DNA of 64,000 bases, taken from NCBI RefSeq assembly GCF_027922145.1, contig NZ_BSFC01000021.1:1-64000 (forward strand), given 5' to 3'. The notes under the pieces are model-generated. The model made no database searches and was not told the DNA's origin. It saw only the letters and a list, made by a program, of their open reading frames with translations. How positions within the stretch are numbered: the first letter of the stretch is position 1; each line of letters opens with the position of its first letter. This stretch comes from Novosphingobium resinovorum (GTDB taxonomy: Bacteria; Pseudomonadota; Alphaproteobacteria; Sphingomonadales; Sphingomonadaceae). Made by a program: the position numbers and the translations under genes. This document shows, one piece after another, positions 16,979-25,470 of the stretch.

Positions 16979-18067
16979 ATGATCGTATCGATCCGCAGCA
17001 TTGCCAAGGCCGCGTTGATGGCCACCGCGATGCCGGCAGTACTTCTCACCGCCGCCTGCTCGCAGGCGCCGAGCGAAGCGCCCAAGCGTACCGAATTCAA
17101 CATCGGATGGTCGATCTACGCGGGCTGGATGCCCTGGCCCTATGCCCAGCAGGCCGGGATCGTGAAGAAGTGGGCCGACAAGTACGGGCTCAAGATCAAC
17201 ATCGTCCAGGTCAACGACTACGTCGAGTCGGTCAATCAGTACACGGCGGGCAAGCTGGACGGCGTCACCGTCGCCAACATGGATGCGCTGACGATTCCGG
17301 CAGCAGGCGGCAAGGACACCAGCGCGATCATCGTCGGTGACTATTCCAACGGCAACGACGGCATCCTGATGAAGGGCGGCGACCTCAAGGCGATCAAGGG
17401 CCAGTCGGTCAACTTGGTTGAGCTTTCGGTGTCGCACTACCTGCTGGCGCGCGGGCTGAACTCGGTCGGCATGCAACTGCGGGACGTGAAGACGGTCAAC
17501 ACCGGCGATGCCGACATCGTCGGCGCCTTCGCCAGCCCCGACGTCAAGGTCGCGGTGGCGTGGAACCCGCAGCTCAATGCGATGAAGGCGCAGCCGGGCG
17601 CGAAGCTGGTGTTCAGCTCGGCCGATATTCCGGGCGAGATTCTCGACCTGCTCTGCGTCGATACCGCCACCCTCAAGGCCAACCCCAATCTCGGCAAGGC
17701 GCTGGCGGGCATCTGGTACGAGACGACCGCGCTGATGACGCGCCAGGACGCCGAGGGCAAGGCCGCCCGCGCGGCCATGGCCAAGCTCGCGGGCGCCACG
17801 CCGGAAGCGTTCGACAGCCAGCTCAGCACGACCTTCCTCTATTCCGACGCCAAGGCTGCCGTCGCCGCGACCGACGCGCCCGCGCTGGTCACCACGATGA
17901 CCCGCGTGCGCGACTTCAGCTTCTCCAAGGGGCTGTTCAAGGGCGCCAGTTCGGCCGACGCGGTGGGCATGTCCTTCCCCGGCGGCAAGACGCTGGGCGA
18001 TGCGCAGCACGTGACACTGCGTTTCGACGATAGCTTCATGAAGATGGCCGCCGACGGCAAGCTCTAG
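16979..18067 (+). CDS. ABC transporter substrate-binding lipoprotein, NitT/TauT type
   Basis: This 362-residue protein has a lipoprotein signal with lipobox Cys27 (VLLTAAC). ATG 16979 is preceded by an AAAGGGGA ribosome binding site with 7 nt spacing, while the frame extends upstream without a credible start. The fold resembles the NMT1/SsuA-like binding proteins for nitrate, sulfonates, thiamine precursors and amidine-type compounds (FNIGWSIYAGWMPWPYAQQAG then KLDGVTVANMDALTIPAAGG). It should capture the substrate for the permease and ATPase encoded downstream. The link with the carboxylase genes suggests a small nitrogen-rich cation or amide such as guanidine or urea. Confidence 0.9.
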   Translation: MIVSIRSIAKAALMATAMPAVLLTAACSQAPSEAPKRTEFNIGWSIYAGWMPWPYAQQAGIVKKWADKYGLKINIVQVNDYVESVNQYTAGKLDGVTVANMDALTIPAAGGKDTSAIIVGDYSNGNDGILMKGGDLKAIKGQSVNLVELSVSHYLLARGLNSVGMQLRDVKTVNTGDADIVGAFASPDVKVAVAWNPQLNAMKAQPGAKLVFSSADIPGEILDLLCVDTATLKANPNLGKALAGIWYETTALMTRQDAEGKAARAAMAKLAGATPEAFDSQLSTTFLYSDAKAAVAATDAPALVTTMTRVRDFSFSKGLFKGASSADAVGMSFPGGKTLGDAQHVTLRFDDSFMKMAADGKL

Positions 18068-18080
18068 CTAAATACCGTTC

Positions 18081-18154
18081 GTCATTGCGAGCGCAGCGAA
18101 GCAACCCAGGGCGGTTGCCGCAACACTGGATTGCCGCGCTTCGCTCGCAATGAC
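18081..18154. repeat. Intergenic palindromic repeat, GTCATTGCGAG family
   Basis: Same arms as at 16771 (GTCATTGCGAGCGCAGCGAA and its complement ending TCGCTCGCAATGAC), with a few substitutions. It lies between the binding-protein gene and the permease gene, so it may act as an intra-operon attenuator that favours expression of the binding protein. Confidence 0.85.
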
Positions 18155-18184
18155 GAGATGCGATAACAGAACGGGATCACGACA

Positions 18185-19000
18185 ATGCGCTGGGTGAATC
18201 GTCAGGTCGGGCGAGGGGGGCGGGTGCTTCTCGGCGCGGTTCCGATCCTGCTGCTCCTGCTGGTCTACATCGTCATGGCCGCCAGCCGTCATGCGGTGAA
18301 CCCGGCCGACAAGATACTGCCGCTGCCCGGCGCGATGGCCGAAAGCATGTCGGCGCTGCTCTTCGTGCCCGACCAGCTCACCGGCCAGCTGGTGTTCTGG
18401 GCGGATACCATGGCGAGCCTGCAGCGCCTTGGCATCGGCCTTGGTATCTCGACGCTGATGGCGCTGGTGGTGGGCCTTGCGCTCGGCGTCTTGCCGCCGG
18501 TGCGCGCGACGTTCGGCCCGCTGGTCACCGGCATCGCGGTGATCCCGCCGATCGCGCTACTCCCGATCCTGTTCATCGCGCTGGGCCTCGGCGAAACCTC
18601 CAAGGTCGCGCTGATCGTCATCGGCATCGCGCCGGTCATGATCCGCGACATCGCCGCCCACGTCTCCGCGCTTCCTCGGGAGCAGGTGATCAAGGCGCTG
18701 ACGCTGGGTGCCAACAGTTGGCAGGTGATGATCCGCGTCGCCCTGCCGCAAGCCATGCCGCGCCTGCTTCACGCCATCCGCCTCGCACTCGGCCCGGCCT
18801 GGGTGTTCCTGATCTCGGCCGAGGCGATCGCGTCCGACGTAGGGCTCGGCTACCGCATCTTCCTCGTGCGCCGCTACCTCTCGATGGACGTGATCCTGCC
18901 TTATGTCGCCTGGATCGCGCTCCTCGCCATCGCGATGGACATGGCGCTCACTTTCCTCAGCCACCGGCTGTTTCCCTGGGCACATGGAGAAAGCCATTGA
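18185..19000 (+). CDS. ABC transporter permease, NitT/TauT type
   Basis: This 271-residue inner membrane protein has about six hydrophobic segments. The EAA-type cytoplasmic loop is visible as TLGANSWQVMIRVALPQAMP at about residue 176, which contacts the ATPase. It forms the translocation path for the substrate delivered by the lipoprotein upstream. No strong ribosome binding site precedes ATG 18185. The ATPase start TTG 18997 overlaps its stop by four bases, so the two are translationally coupled. Confidence 0.92.
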   Translation: MRWVNRQVGRGGRVLLGAVPILLLLLVYIVMAASRHAVNPADKILPLPGAMAESMSALLFVPDQLTGQLVFWADTMASLQRLGIGLGISTLMALVVGLALGVLPPVRATFGPLVTGIAVIPPIALLPILFIALGLGETSKVALIVIGIAPVMIRDIAAHVSALPREQVIKALTLGANSWQVMIRVALPQAMPRLLHAIRLALGPAWVFLISAEAIASDVGLGYRIFLVRRYLSMDVILPYVAWIALLAIAMDMALTFLSHRLFPWAHGESH

Positions 19001-19743
19001 GCACCCTCCTGAGCTTCCGCGACGTCTGGGTCGAATATGGCGACCGGATCATCATCGAAAAGCTGAACCTCGACATCGAGGAAGGCGCCTTCGTTTCCAT
19101 CGTCGGCCCATCCGGCGCGGGCAAGAGCAGTTTCCTGCGCCTGATATTGGGGCAGGAAGGGCCGAGCCGAGGCGTCATCACCCTCGACGACACGCCGCTC
19201 AAACCCGAATGCGGGCCGGATCGCGGCGTCGTGTTCCAGCGTTATTCGGTGTTCCCGCACCTGACCGCACTGCGCAACACGATCCTCGGGCTCGAATGCG
19301 AGAAGGCCCCCGTGCTCGGCCGCCTGTTCGGCAGCGCCCGCCGCGCCGCCGTCGAGGAGGCGACCGAGATGCTGACGGCGGTGGGCCTCGGCCATAGCCT
19401 CGACCTCTACCCCGCGCAGATGTCGGGCGGCATGCAGCAGCGCCTCGCGATCGCGCAGGCGCTGGTCAAGCGGCCGCGCATCCTGCTGCTCGATGAGCCG
19501 TTCGGCGCGCTCGACCCCGGTATTCGTGCCGACATGCACGCGCTCATCCGCAATCTGTGGCGCAAGTATTCGCTGACGATCGTGATGGTGACGCACGACA
19601 TTCGCGAGGCATTCTCGCTGGGTACGCGCGTCCTTGCGCTCGACAAGCGCCGGCACGATCCGCACGCGCCGCACCGCTTTGGAGCCACGGTCGTCTACGA
19701 CCTGCCGATGCGCGAGCGGGCGGAAGAGACGGAGGCCGAGTGA
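18997..19743 (+). CDS. ABC transporter ATPase, NitT/TauT type
   Basis: This 248-residue ATPase starts at TTG 18997, overlapping the permease stop, with a GGAGAAA ribosome binding site at 18986. Walker A is GPSGAGKSS, the Q-loop lies around VVFQRYSVF, the signature is MSGGMQQRLAIAQ, Walker B is ILLLDEPFGALD, and the switch His is in VTHDIREA. All motifs are intact. The open frame further upstream runs through the permease gene and is not coding. It completes the importer of the island. Confidence 0.92.
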   Translation: MSTLLSFRDVWVEYGDRIIIEKLNLDIEEGAFVSIVGPSGAGKSSFLRLILGQEGPSRGVITLDDTPLKPECGPDRGVVFQRYSVFPHLTALRNTILGLECEKAPVLGRLFGSARRAAVEEATEMLTAVGLGHSLDLYPAQMSGGMQQRLAIAQALVKRPRILLLDEPFGALDPGIRADMHALIRNLWRKYSLTIVMVTHDIREAFSLGTRVLALDKRRHDPHAPHRFGATVVYDLPMRERAEETEAE

Positions 19744-19766
19744 TCGCGTCCAGCAACCTCCCTTTC

Positions 19767-19851
19767 GTCATTCCCGCGAAGGCGGGAACCCATCTCCTGA
19801 AGGTGCCTGTCGCACAGTCATCAGATGGGTCCCCGCCTTCGCGGGGATGAC
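19767..19851. repeat. Intergenic palindromic repeat, GTCATTCCCGCG family
   Basis: Arms GTCATTCCCGCGAAGGCGGG and its near complement ending CCTTCGCGGGGATGAC enclose a variable centre; each arm also carries an inner CGCGAAGGCG-type hairpin and an ACCCATCT/AGATGGGT pair. A second copy lies at 49577. It separates the transporter genes from regulator 2. Confidence 0.85.
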
Positions 19852-19878
19852 GGAAAAGAAAGAATGCAATTAGTTTAA

Positions 19879-19906
19879 ATATTACGATTGACGTAAATCG
19901 TAATAC
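19879..19906. promoter_or_regulatory. Candidate RHH operator upstream of RHH regulator 2 and the carboxylase operon
   Basis: ATATTAC-N14-GTAATAC, the cleanest palindromic copy, ending 17 nt before the regulator start at 19924. Its closeness to the start fits repression and autoregulation. Confidence 0.68.
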
Positions 19907-19923
19907 CTGAAAAGAGAATGGGC

Positions 19924-20403
19924 ATGGGCACAGACTCCGCAAGCCTGGCTCGGCTCAGCATGAGCCTTCCGGCAGACCTCTTCAGACAGCTCGACATGAT
20001 GGTGGCGGAACGCGGCCTGCCTTCCCGCTCCCAGCTCATCGCCGAACTGATCCGCCATGCTCTGGCCGAGCACGGTTCGCTGATGCGGCCCGAGGAGATG
20101 CTCGCGGGCACCATCACCCTCGTCTACCGCAGCGAGCGGGGCCGCGTGCGGCACCAGCTCTCCCAGACGCAAGCCAGTTACCTGAAGGAAGTGATCTCCT
20201 CGCAGCATGTCGTGCTGGAGGACGACCAGTCCCTCGAAGTTCTTCTCGTGCAGGGTCCGGCCGTGCGGCTGAAGGAACTGTGCGACGCCATCCGCCGGGT
20301 GCGCGGGGTGCAGCAGCTTGAGCTGGTCACCACCACCGCCCTCCTGCCGCCGCTCTACGACCAGAGCGGAGACGACTTCAAGAATATCGGAGCGCATTCA
20401 TGA
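19924..20403 (+). CDS. NikR-like ribbon-helix-helix regulator 2
   Basis: This is a 159-residue paralogue of the regulator at 16235, nearly identical through the DNA-binding region (ASLARLSMSLPADLFRQLD) and strongly similar in the ligand domain (SSQHVVLEDDQSLEVLLVQG). ATG 19924 is chosen over ATG 19918 because the AAGAGA ribosome binding site would touch the earlier codon. As in regulator 1, the nickel ligands are missing apart from one His. Its stop overlaps the next start (ATGA 20400-20403), so it heads the operon of carboxylase-associated proteins, carboxylase and allophanate hydrolase. Confidence 0.87.
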   Translation: MGTDSASLARLSMSLPADLFRQLDMMVAERGLPSRSQLIAELIRHALAEHGSLMRPEEMLAGTITLVYRSERGRVRHQLSQTQASYLKEVISSQHVVLEDDQSLEVLLVQGPAVRLKELCDAIRRVRGVQQLELVTTTALLPPLYDQSGDDFKNIGAHS

Positions 20404-21224
20404 CCGAAACATTGGCCGATCCGCTCGCAGCCCGAGACCATGCGCGTGCCCAGGGCGGCACCGTGGTCGAGAGCATGCCGGTGCTGCCTCCCGTGGCGGG
20501 CGATCTGCCCGAGGGCGTCGATGCCGCCGACCTCGTGTGGGAGGAAACCATCGCATCGGGCGGCTACGCCACGCGGCGCCTGACACGCGGCTCCCGGTTG
20601 CGGCTGATCGACGGGAAGGGCGACGCCTGCGCCTCGATCCTGCTGTTCAACGCCGAGATGCCGACAGAACGCCTCAATGTGGCGGACACGGTTAAGGTCC
20701 AGTGGAACGCCTATCTCGGCGAAGGCAAGCTGCTCCTCTCCGACATGGGCCGGGTGATGATGAGCATCGTCGAGGACAGCGCGGGCACGCACGATACCTT
20801 CTGCGGCACCTCCAACCCCGCGATCAACCTCGCCAAGTACGGCGAGGGTCGCAACTCCGGTGCCTTCCCTAGCGGCCGCGACCGCTTCCTTCTCGGCGCC
20901 GCTAAGCACGGCCTCGGCCGCCGCGACGTGCATCCCTGCGTCACCCTGTTCAAGGGCGCGCGGATCGAGGCGGACGGCGCGATCACGCCCGAGGTAGGCC
21001 CGTTCGAGCCCGGCCGCACCGTGATCCTGCGTGCCGAGATGGACGTGATCGTGGTGATCGCCAACGTCCCCCACGTCCTCGATCCGCGCCCCGAATACAC
21101 CGTGACGCCGCTGCGCGCCTCGGCATGGCGCGGTCCGGTGACGGGCGAGGACGACCCCGTCCGCTCCGCGACGCCCGAAGGCCTGCGCGCCTTCGAGAAC
21201 GTCGAAGACTACTTCCGCCGCTGA
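20400..21224 (+). CDS. Urea carboxylase-associated protein (longer UAAP); candidate carboxyguanidine deiminase subunit
   Basis: This 274-residue protein belongs to the urea amidolyase-associated family. It shares with its neighbour at 21242 the segments around RLRLIDGKGDACASILLFN, the Cys motif HDTFCGTSN (about residues 134-142) and AEMDVIVVIANVP (about 212). Members of this pair have been described as the two subunits of carboxyguanidine deiminase, which converts carboxylated guanidine to allophanate. The start overlaps the regulator stop (ATGA). Whether the substrate here is guanidine or a substituted form is not visible in the sequence. Confidence 0.87.
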   Translation: MTETLADPLAARDHARAQGGTVVESMPVLPPVAGDLPEGVDAADLVWEETIASGGYATRRLTRGSRLRLIDGKGDACASILLFNAEMPTERLNVADTVKVQWNAYLGEGKLLLSDMGRVMMSIVEDSAGTHDTFCGTSNPAINLAKYGEGRNSGAFPSGRDRFLLGAAKHGLGRRDVHPCVTLFKGARIEADGAITPEVGPFEPGRTVILRAEMDVIVVIANVPHVLDPRPEYTVTPLRASAWRGPVTGEDDPVRSATPEGLRAFENVEDYFRR

Positions 21225-21241
21225 ACAAGGGACACGCGATC

Positions 21242-21877
21242 ATGAGCACCGATCCTCACATGTCCGGCCTCACCGGCACCGTCATCCACGACATCGTCGT
21301 CCCCGCCCGCGCGCCCTGGCTGCATCACGTCAAGGCCGGGCAGACGCTGCGCATCGTCGACCTCGAAGGCAACCAGGCGGTCGATTTCCTGCTCTATTCC
21401 GCCGCCGACGATGCCGAGCGCTACTCCGCGCAGGACACCGTCGCGGCGCAGGGCAACCTGTTCCTGCGCGAAGGCACGAAGCTGCTTTCGAACGAGGGCA
21501 ATGCGCTGATGACCATCGCCGCCACCTCGGTAGATTATCACGACACCATCGGCGGTGCCTGTTCGTGCGAATCCAATACCTTGCGCTACGGCCATCACAC
21601 AAAGTCTGAACACGCCTGCGTCGAGAACTTCCTGGAGGCCAACCTCCTCGAAGGGCGCGGCAAGCGGGACATCGTCTCCAACATCAACTTCTTCATGAAC
21701 GTTCCTGTCGAACCCGACGGGTCGCTGGGCATCGTCGACGGAATATCCGCGCCGGGCCTGACCGTGGACCTGCGGGCAGAGATGGACGTGATCGTCGTCG
21801 TCTCCAACTGCCCGCAGGTCAACAACCCCTGCAACGGCTTCAACCCCACTCCAGTCCGGATGATCGTCACCGCATGA
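21242..21877 (+). CDS. Urea carboxylase-associated protein (shorter UAAP); candidate carboxyguanidine deiminase subunit
   Basis: This 211-residue paralogue of the preceding gene has the matching regions LRIVDLEGNQAVDFLLYS, HDTIGGACSCESN (about residues 99-112) and AEMDVIVVVSNCPQ (about 179-192). The start is ATG 21242, 17 nt after the previous stop; the open frame upstream overlaps the previous gene and is not coding. Its stop overlaps the carboxylase start (ATGA 21874-21877). With its partner it should release ammonia from carboxyguanidine to give allophanate, if the operon works on guanidine. Confidence 0.87.
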   Translation: MSTDPHMSGLTGTVIHDIVVPARAPWLHHVKAGQTLRIVDLEGNQAVDFLLYSAADDAERYSAQDTVAAQGNLFLREGTKLLSNEGNALMTIAATSVDYHDTIGGACSCESNTLRYGHHTKSEHACVENFLEANLLEGRGKRDIVSNINFFMNVPVEPDGSLGIVDGISAPGLTVDLRAEMDVIVVVSNCPQVNNPCNGFNPTPVRMIVTA

Positions 21878-24800
21878 GCTTCGACACCGTCCTGATCGCG
21901 AACCGGGGCGCGATCGCCACCCGCATCATCCGCACGCTGCGCGGCATGGGCCTGAAATCCGTCGCGGTCTATTCCGAGGCGGACGAGAACTCCAACCACG
22001 TATCCGAAGCCGACGAGGCCGTGTTCATCGGCGGCGCCAAGGCTTCGGAAAGCTACCTCAACATTCCCGCCATCATCGCGGCGGCGAAGAAGACCGGGGC
22101 AGGGGCGATCCACCCCGGCTACGGCTTCCTGGCCGAGAACGTCGAGTTCGCCGAGGCCTGCGCGGCGCAAGGCATCGTCTTCGTCGGCCCGACCACCGAC
22201 AACATCCGCACCTTCGGCCTCAAGCACAGCGCCCGCGCATTGGCCGCTGCGCACGAGGTGCCGCTGGCGCCGGGCACCGACCTGCTCACCGACGAGGAAG
22301 CGGCGGTCAGCGCCGCCGCGTCGATCGGCTACCCGGTCATGCTCAAGGCCACCGCAGGCGGCGGCGGCATCGGCATGCGCGTCTGCACCGACGAGGCGCA
22401 GCTGCGCGACGGTTTCGCCACCGTGAAGCGGCAGGGGCAGAGCAACTTCGGCGACGCCGGGGTCTTCCTCGAACGCTACATCGGCCGCGCGCGTCACATC
22501 GAAGTGCAGCTGTTCGGCGATGGCGAGGGCCGCGTCATGGCTCTGGGCGAGCGCGACTGCTCGCTCCAGCGCCGCAACCAGAAGGTGGTCGAGGAAGCCC
22601 CCGCGCCGCTTCTTCCCGAGAGCGTGCGCACCGCGCTCTACGCCGCTGCCGTGCGTCTGGGCGAGGCCGCGAAGTACCGCTCGGCAGGCACCGTGGAGTT
22701 CCTCTACGACGCCGACCGCGCCGAGTTCTTCTTTCTTGAAATGAACACCCGCCTGCAGGTCGAGCACGGCGTCACCGAGATGGTGATGGGCATCGACCTC
22801 GTCGAATGGATGGTACGCGGCGCTTCGGGCGATTTCGCCTTCCTCGATGCGCCCGCGCCGACGATGAAGGGCCATTCGGTGCAGATGCGTCTCTACGCGG
22901 AAGACCCTTCGCTCGATTACCGCCCGACTTCGGGCACGCTGACCGCGCTGGAATTCCCCGAGGACATCCGCGTCGAGACGTGGTGCTCGGCGGGCAGCAC
23001 CGTCAGTGCGTGGTACGATCCGATGCTGGCCAAGCTCATCGTCCACGCGCCCACCCGCGAGGAAGCGGTGGAAGCGGCCCGGCGCGCGATCGACGCCACC
23101 CGCGTGGACGGCATCGAGACGAACGTGCGCTGGCTGCGCGACGTGGTGCGCACCCCGGCCTTCACCAGCGGCGAAGTCTCGACCAGGGTGCTCGACGGCG
23201 TGGTCTTCACCCCGCGCGCCTTCCGCGTCGTCAGCGGCGGCACCGCGACGACCGTGCAGGACTGGCCCGGCCGCCAGCACCTGTGGGCCGTGGGCGTGCC
23301 GCCCTCGGGCCCGATGGACGACCAGTCGTTTCGCCTCGGCAACCGGCTGCTCGGCAATCCCGAGGGCACGGCGGGGCTTGAGGCCACCGTCACCGGCCCG
23401 ACCCTGGCCTTCGTTTCCGACGCGCGCATCTGCCTTATGGGTGCGGACTTCGGCGCCACGCTGGACGGCGTGCCGGTGGAGCGCGGCGTTCCCATCGACA
23501 TTGCAGCGGGCCAGACGCTGGCGATGGGCCGCGCCTCCTCCGGCGGTTTCCGGGGCTATATCTTGTTCGCGGGTGGGCTCGACATCGCTCCCTACCTCGA
23601 CAGCCGCGCCACCTTTGAGCTGGGCCAGTTCGGCGGCCACGCCGCGCGCCGCCTGCTGGCGGGCGACACGATCCACCTCGGTTCGGAGCCCACCGACGCC
23701 GCGTTGCCCGCCGTCACGCTGCCCGCAATCGGCAACGAATGGACCTTGCGCGTCCTTTACGGCCCGCACGGCGCGCCGGACTTCTTCACGCCCGAGGACG
23801 TGGAAATGGTCATCAATGCCGAGTGGAAGATCCACTACAACTCCAACCGCACCGGCGTGCGCCTGATCGGACCCAAGCCGCGGTGGGCGCGTACCGACGG
23901 CGGCGAGGCGGGACTTCACCCCTCCAACATCCACGACAACCCCTATGCCATCGGTGCGGTGGACTTCACAGGCGACATGCCGATCATCCTCGGCCTCGAC
24001 GGGCCGTCGCTCGGCGGGTTCGTGTGCCCCTTCGTGGTGATCGCGGCGGACCGCTGGAAGATCGGCCAGCTCGCTCCCGGCGATAAGCTGCGCTTCGCCC
24101 CTGTCACCATCGAGGACGCCGCAGCCGCCGACGCCGCCCAGCGCGCCTTCGTGGCGACCGGCGCAGTGCCGGAATCCACCCCGGCGCGCGGTGTGGAAAC
24201 GCTCACCCCGATCCTGTCGGAAATCCCCGAAGGCCCCGGCCGTCCGCGCACGGTCTACCGCCAGCAGGGCGACCGCAACATCCTCGTCGAATACGGCCCG
24301 ATCGTGCTCGACATCGAACTGCGCATCCGCGTCCACGCGCTGATGACCGAGCTGGAACGCCTCGCCGCGCCCGGCATCATCGACATCGTGCCCGGCATCC
24401 GCTCGCTCCAGCTGCACTTTGACGGCGCAGAGATGGACCAGAAGGCGGCGCTCGCCATGCTGATCGCCGCCGAGGAGCGGCTTGGCGACCTCGAGGACTT
24501 CACGATCCCCTCGCGCGTGGTCCACCTGCCGCTCAGCTGGCGCGACCCCGCGATCGTCGAGACGATCGAGAAGTATATGGCCACTGTGCGCGACGATGCG
24601 CCGTGGTGCCCGGACAACATCGAGTTCATCCGCCGCATCAACGGTCTGCCCGATCAGGCTGCGGTGGAGAACCTGATCTTCGAGGCGAACTACCTCGTCA
24701 TGGGGCTTGGCGACGTCTATCTCGGCGCGCCGGTCGCGACGCCGGTGGACCCGCGCCACCGCCTCGTCACCACCAAGTACAACCCCGCGCGCACCTGGAC

Positions 24801-25470
24801 GCCGCCCAATGTCGTGGGCATCGGCGGCGCCTACATGTGCATCTACGGCATGGAGGGGCCGGGCGGTTACCAGCTGTTCGGGCGCACCGTGCAGGTCTGG
24901 AACACCTATCGCCAGACCGAAGCCTTTACCGAAGGCAAGCCCTGGCTGCTGCGCTTCTTCGACCAGATCCGATTCTATCCCGTCAGCGCGGAGGAACTGG
25001 CCGACTGGCGCCGCGAATTCCCCGCCGGTCGCCGCGCCCTCAGGATCGAGCCGAGCGAATTCCGCCTCGCCGACTACCGCGCCTATCTGGCCGAGAACGC
25101 CGCCGGGATCGCCGAGTTCGAACAGCGCCGCAAGGCCGCCTTCGACGAGGAACGCGCCGAGTGGGAGCGCCTCGGCGAATTCGACCACGCCGCCGATCTC
25201 GCCGATGCGGACCTGCCCGCCGAGGAGGCGATCGAACTGCCCGAGGGCTCCGACTTGGTCGAGGCGCCTTATGGCGGCAGCGTCACCCGCCTGCTGGTGC
25301 AGCCGGGCGATACCGTCGCGGCGGGGGACAAGATCGCGGTCCTTGAAGCGATGAAGATGGAATGCGCGGTGGAAAGCCCGGGCAGCGGCACGGTTTCGGC
25401 GCTCTACATGCGCGAAGGCCAGTCGCTGCAGCCCGGCGCCCCGATGCTCGCCCTGAGGAAACATGCATGA
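21874..25470 (+). CDS. Biotin-dependent urea/guanidine carboxylase
   Basis: This 1198-residue multidomain enzyme has, in order, a biotin carboxylase with ATP-grasp (about 1-450; GGGGIGMR, ERDCSLQRRNQK, EMNTRLQVEHGVTE), an AHS2/KipA-like region (about 450-775; TTVQDWPGRQHLWAVGVPPS), an AHS1/KipI-like region (about 795-1000; PGIRSLQLHFDG), a linker, and a biotinyl carrier domain with the biotinylated Lys1161 in VLEAMKMECA. The enzyme class uses ATP and bicarbonate to carboxylate urea to allophanate or guanidine to carboxyguanidine. It is not fused to allophanate hydrolase, which is encoded next with an ATGA overlap. The associated proteins upstream favour guanidine. Confidence 0.95.
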   Translation: MSFDTVLIANRGAIATRIIRTLRGMGLKSVAVYSEADENSNHVSEADEAVFIGGAKASESYLNIPAIIAAAKKTGAGAIHPGYGFLAENVEFAEACAAQGIVFVGPTTDNIRTFGLKHSARALAAAHEVPLAPGTDLLTDEEAAVSAAASIGYPVMLKATAGGGGIGMRVCTDEAQLRDGFATVKRQGQSNFGDAGVFLERYIGRARHIEVQLFGDGEGRVMALGERDCSLQRRNQKVVEEAPAPLLPESVRTALYAAAVRLGEAAKYRSAGTVEFLYDADRAEFFFLEMNTRLQVEHGVTEMVMGIDLVEWMVRGASGDFAFLDAPAPTMKGHSVQMRLYAEDPSLDYRPTSGTLTALEFPEDIRVETWCSAGSTVSAWYDPMLAKLIVHAPTREEAVEAARRAIDATRVDGIETNVRWLRDVVRTPAFTSGEVSTRVLDGVVFTPRAFRVVSGGTATTVQDWPGRQHLWAVGVPPSGPMDDQSFRLGNRLLGNPEGTAGLEATVTGPTLAFVSDARICLMGADFGATLDGVPVERGVPIDIAAGQTLAMGRASSGGFRGYILFAGGLDIAPYLDSRATFELGQFGGHAARRLLAGDTIHLGSEPTDAALPAVTLPAIGNEWTLRVLYGPHGAPDFFTPEDVEMVINAEWKIHYNSNRTGVRLIGPKPRWARTDGGEAGLHPSNIHDNPYAIGAVDFTGDMPIILGLDGPSLGGFVCPFVVIAADRWKIGQLAPGDKLRFAPVTIEDAAAADAAQRAFVATGAVPESTPARGVETLTPILSEIPEGPGRPRTVYRQQGDRNILVEYGPIVLDIELRIRVHALMTELERLAAPGIIDIVPGIRSLQLHFDGAEMDQKAALAMLIAAEERLGDLEDFTIPSRVVHLPLSWRDPAIVETIEKYMATVRDDAPWCPDNIEFIRRINGLPDQAAVENLIFEANYLVMGLGDVYLGAPVATPVDPRHRLVTTKYNPARTWTPPNVVGIGGAYMCIYGMEGPGGYQLFGRTVQVWNTYRQTEAFTEGKPWLLRFFDQIRFYPVSAEELADWRREFPAGRRALRIEPSEFRLADYRAYLAENAAGIAEFEQRRKAAFDEERAEWERLGEFDHAADLADADLPAEEAIELPEGSDLVEAPYGGSVTRLLVQPGDTVAAGDKIAVLEAMKMECAVESPGSGTVSALYMREGQSLQPGAPMLALRKHA

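Noticed and set aside
21595..25464. 1289-codon frame opposite the urea/guanidine-type carboxylase
   Set aside because: It lacks domains and consists of Arg/Asp/Gly/His-rich sequence, as expected for the antisense of high-GC coding DNA. The carboxylase has all its motifs.
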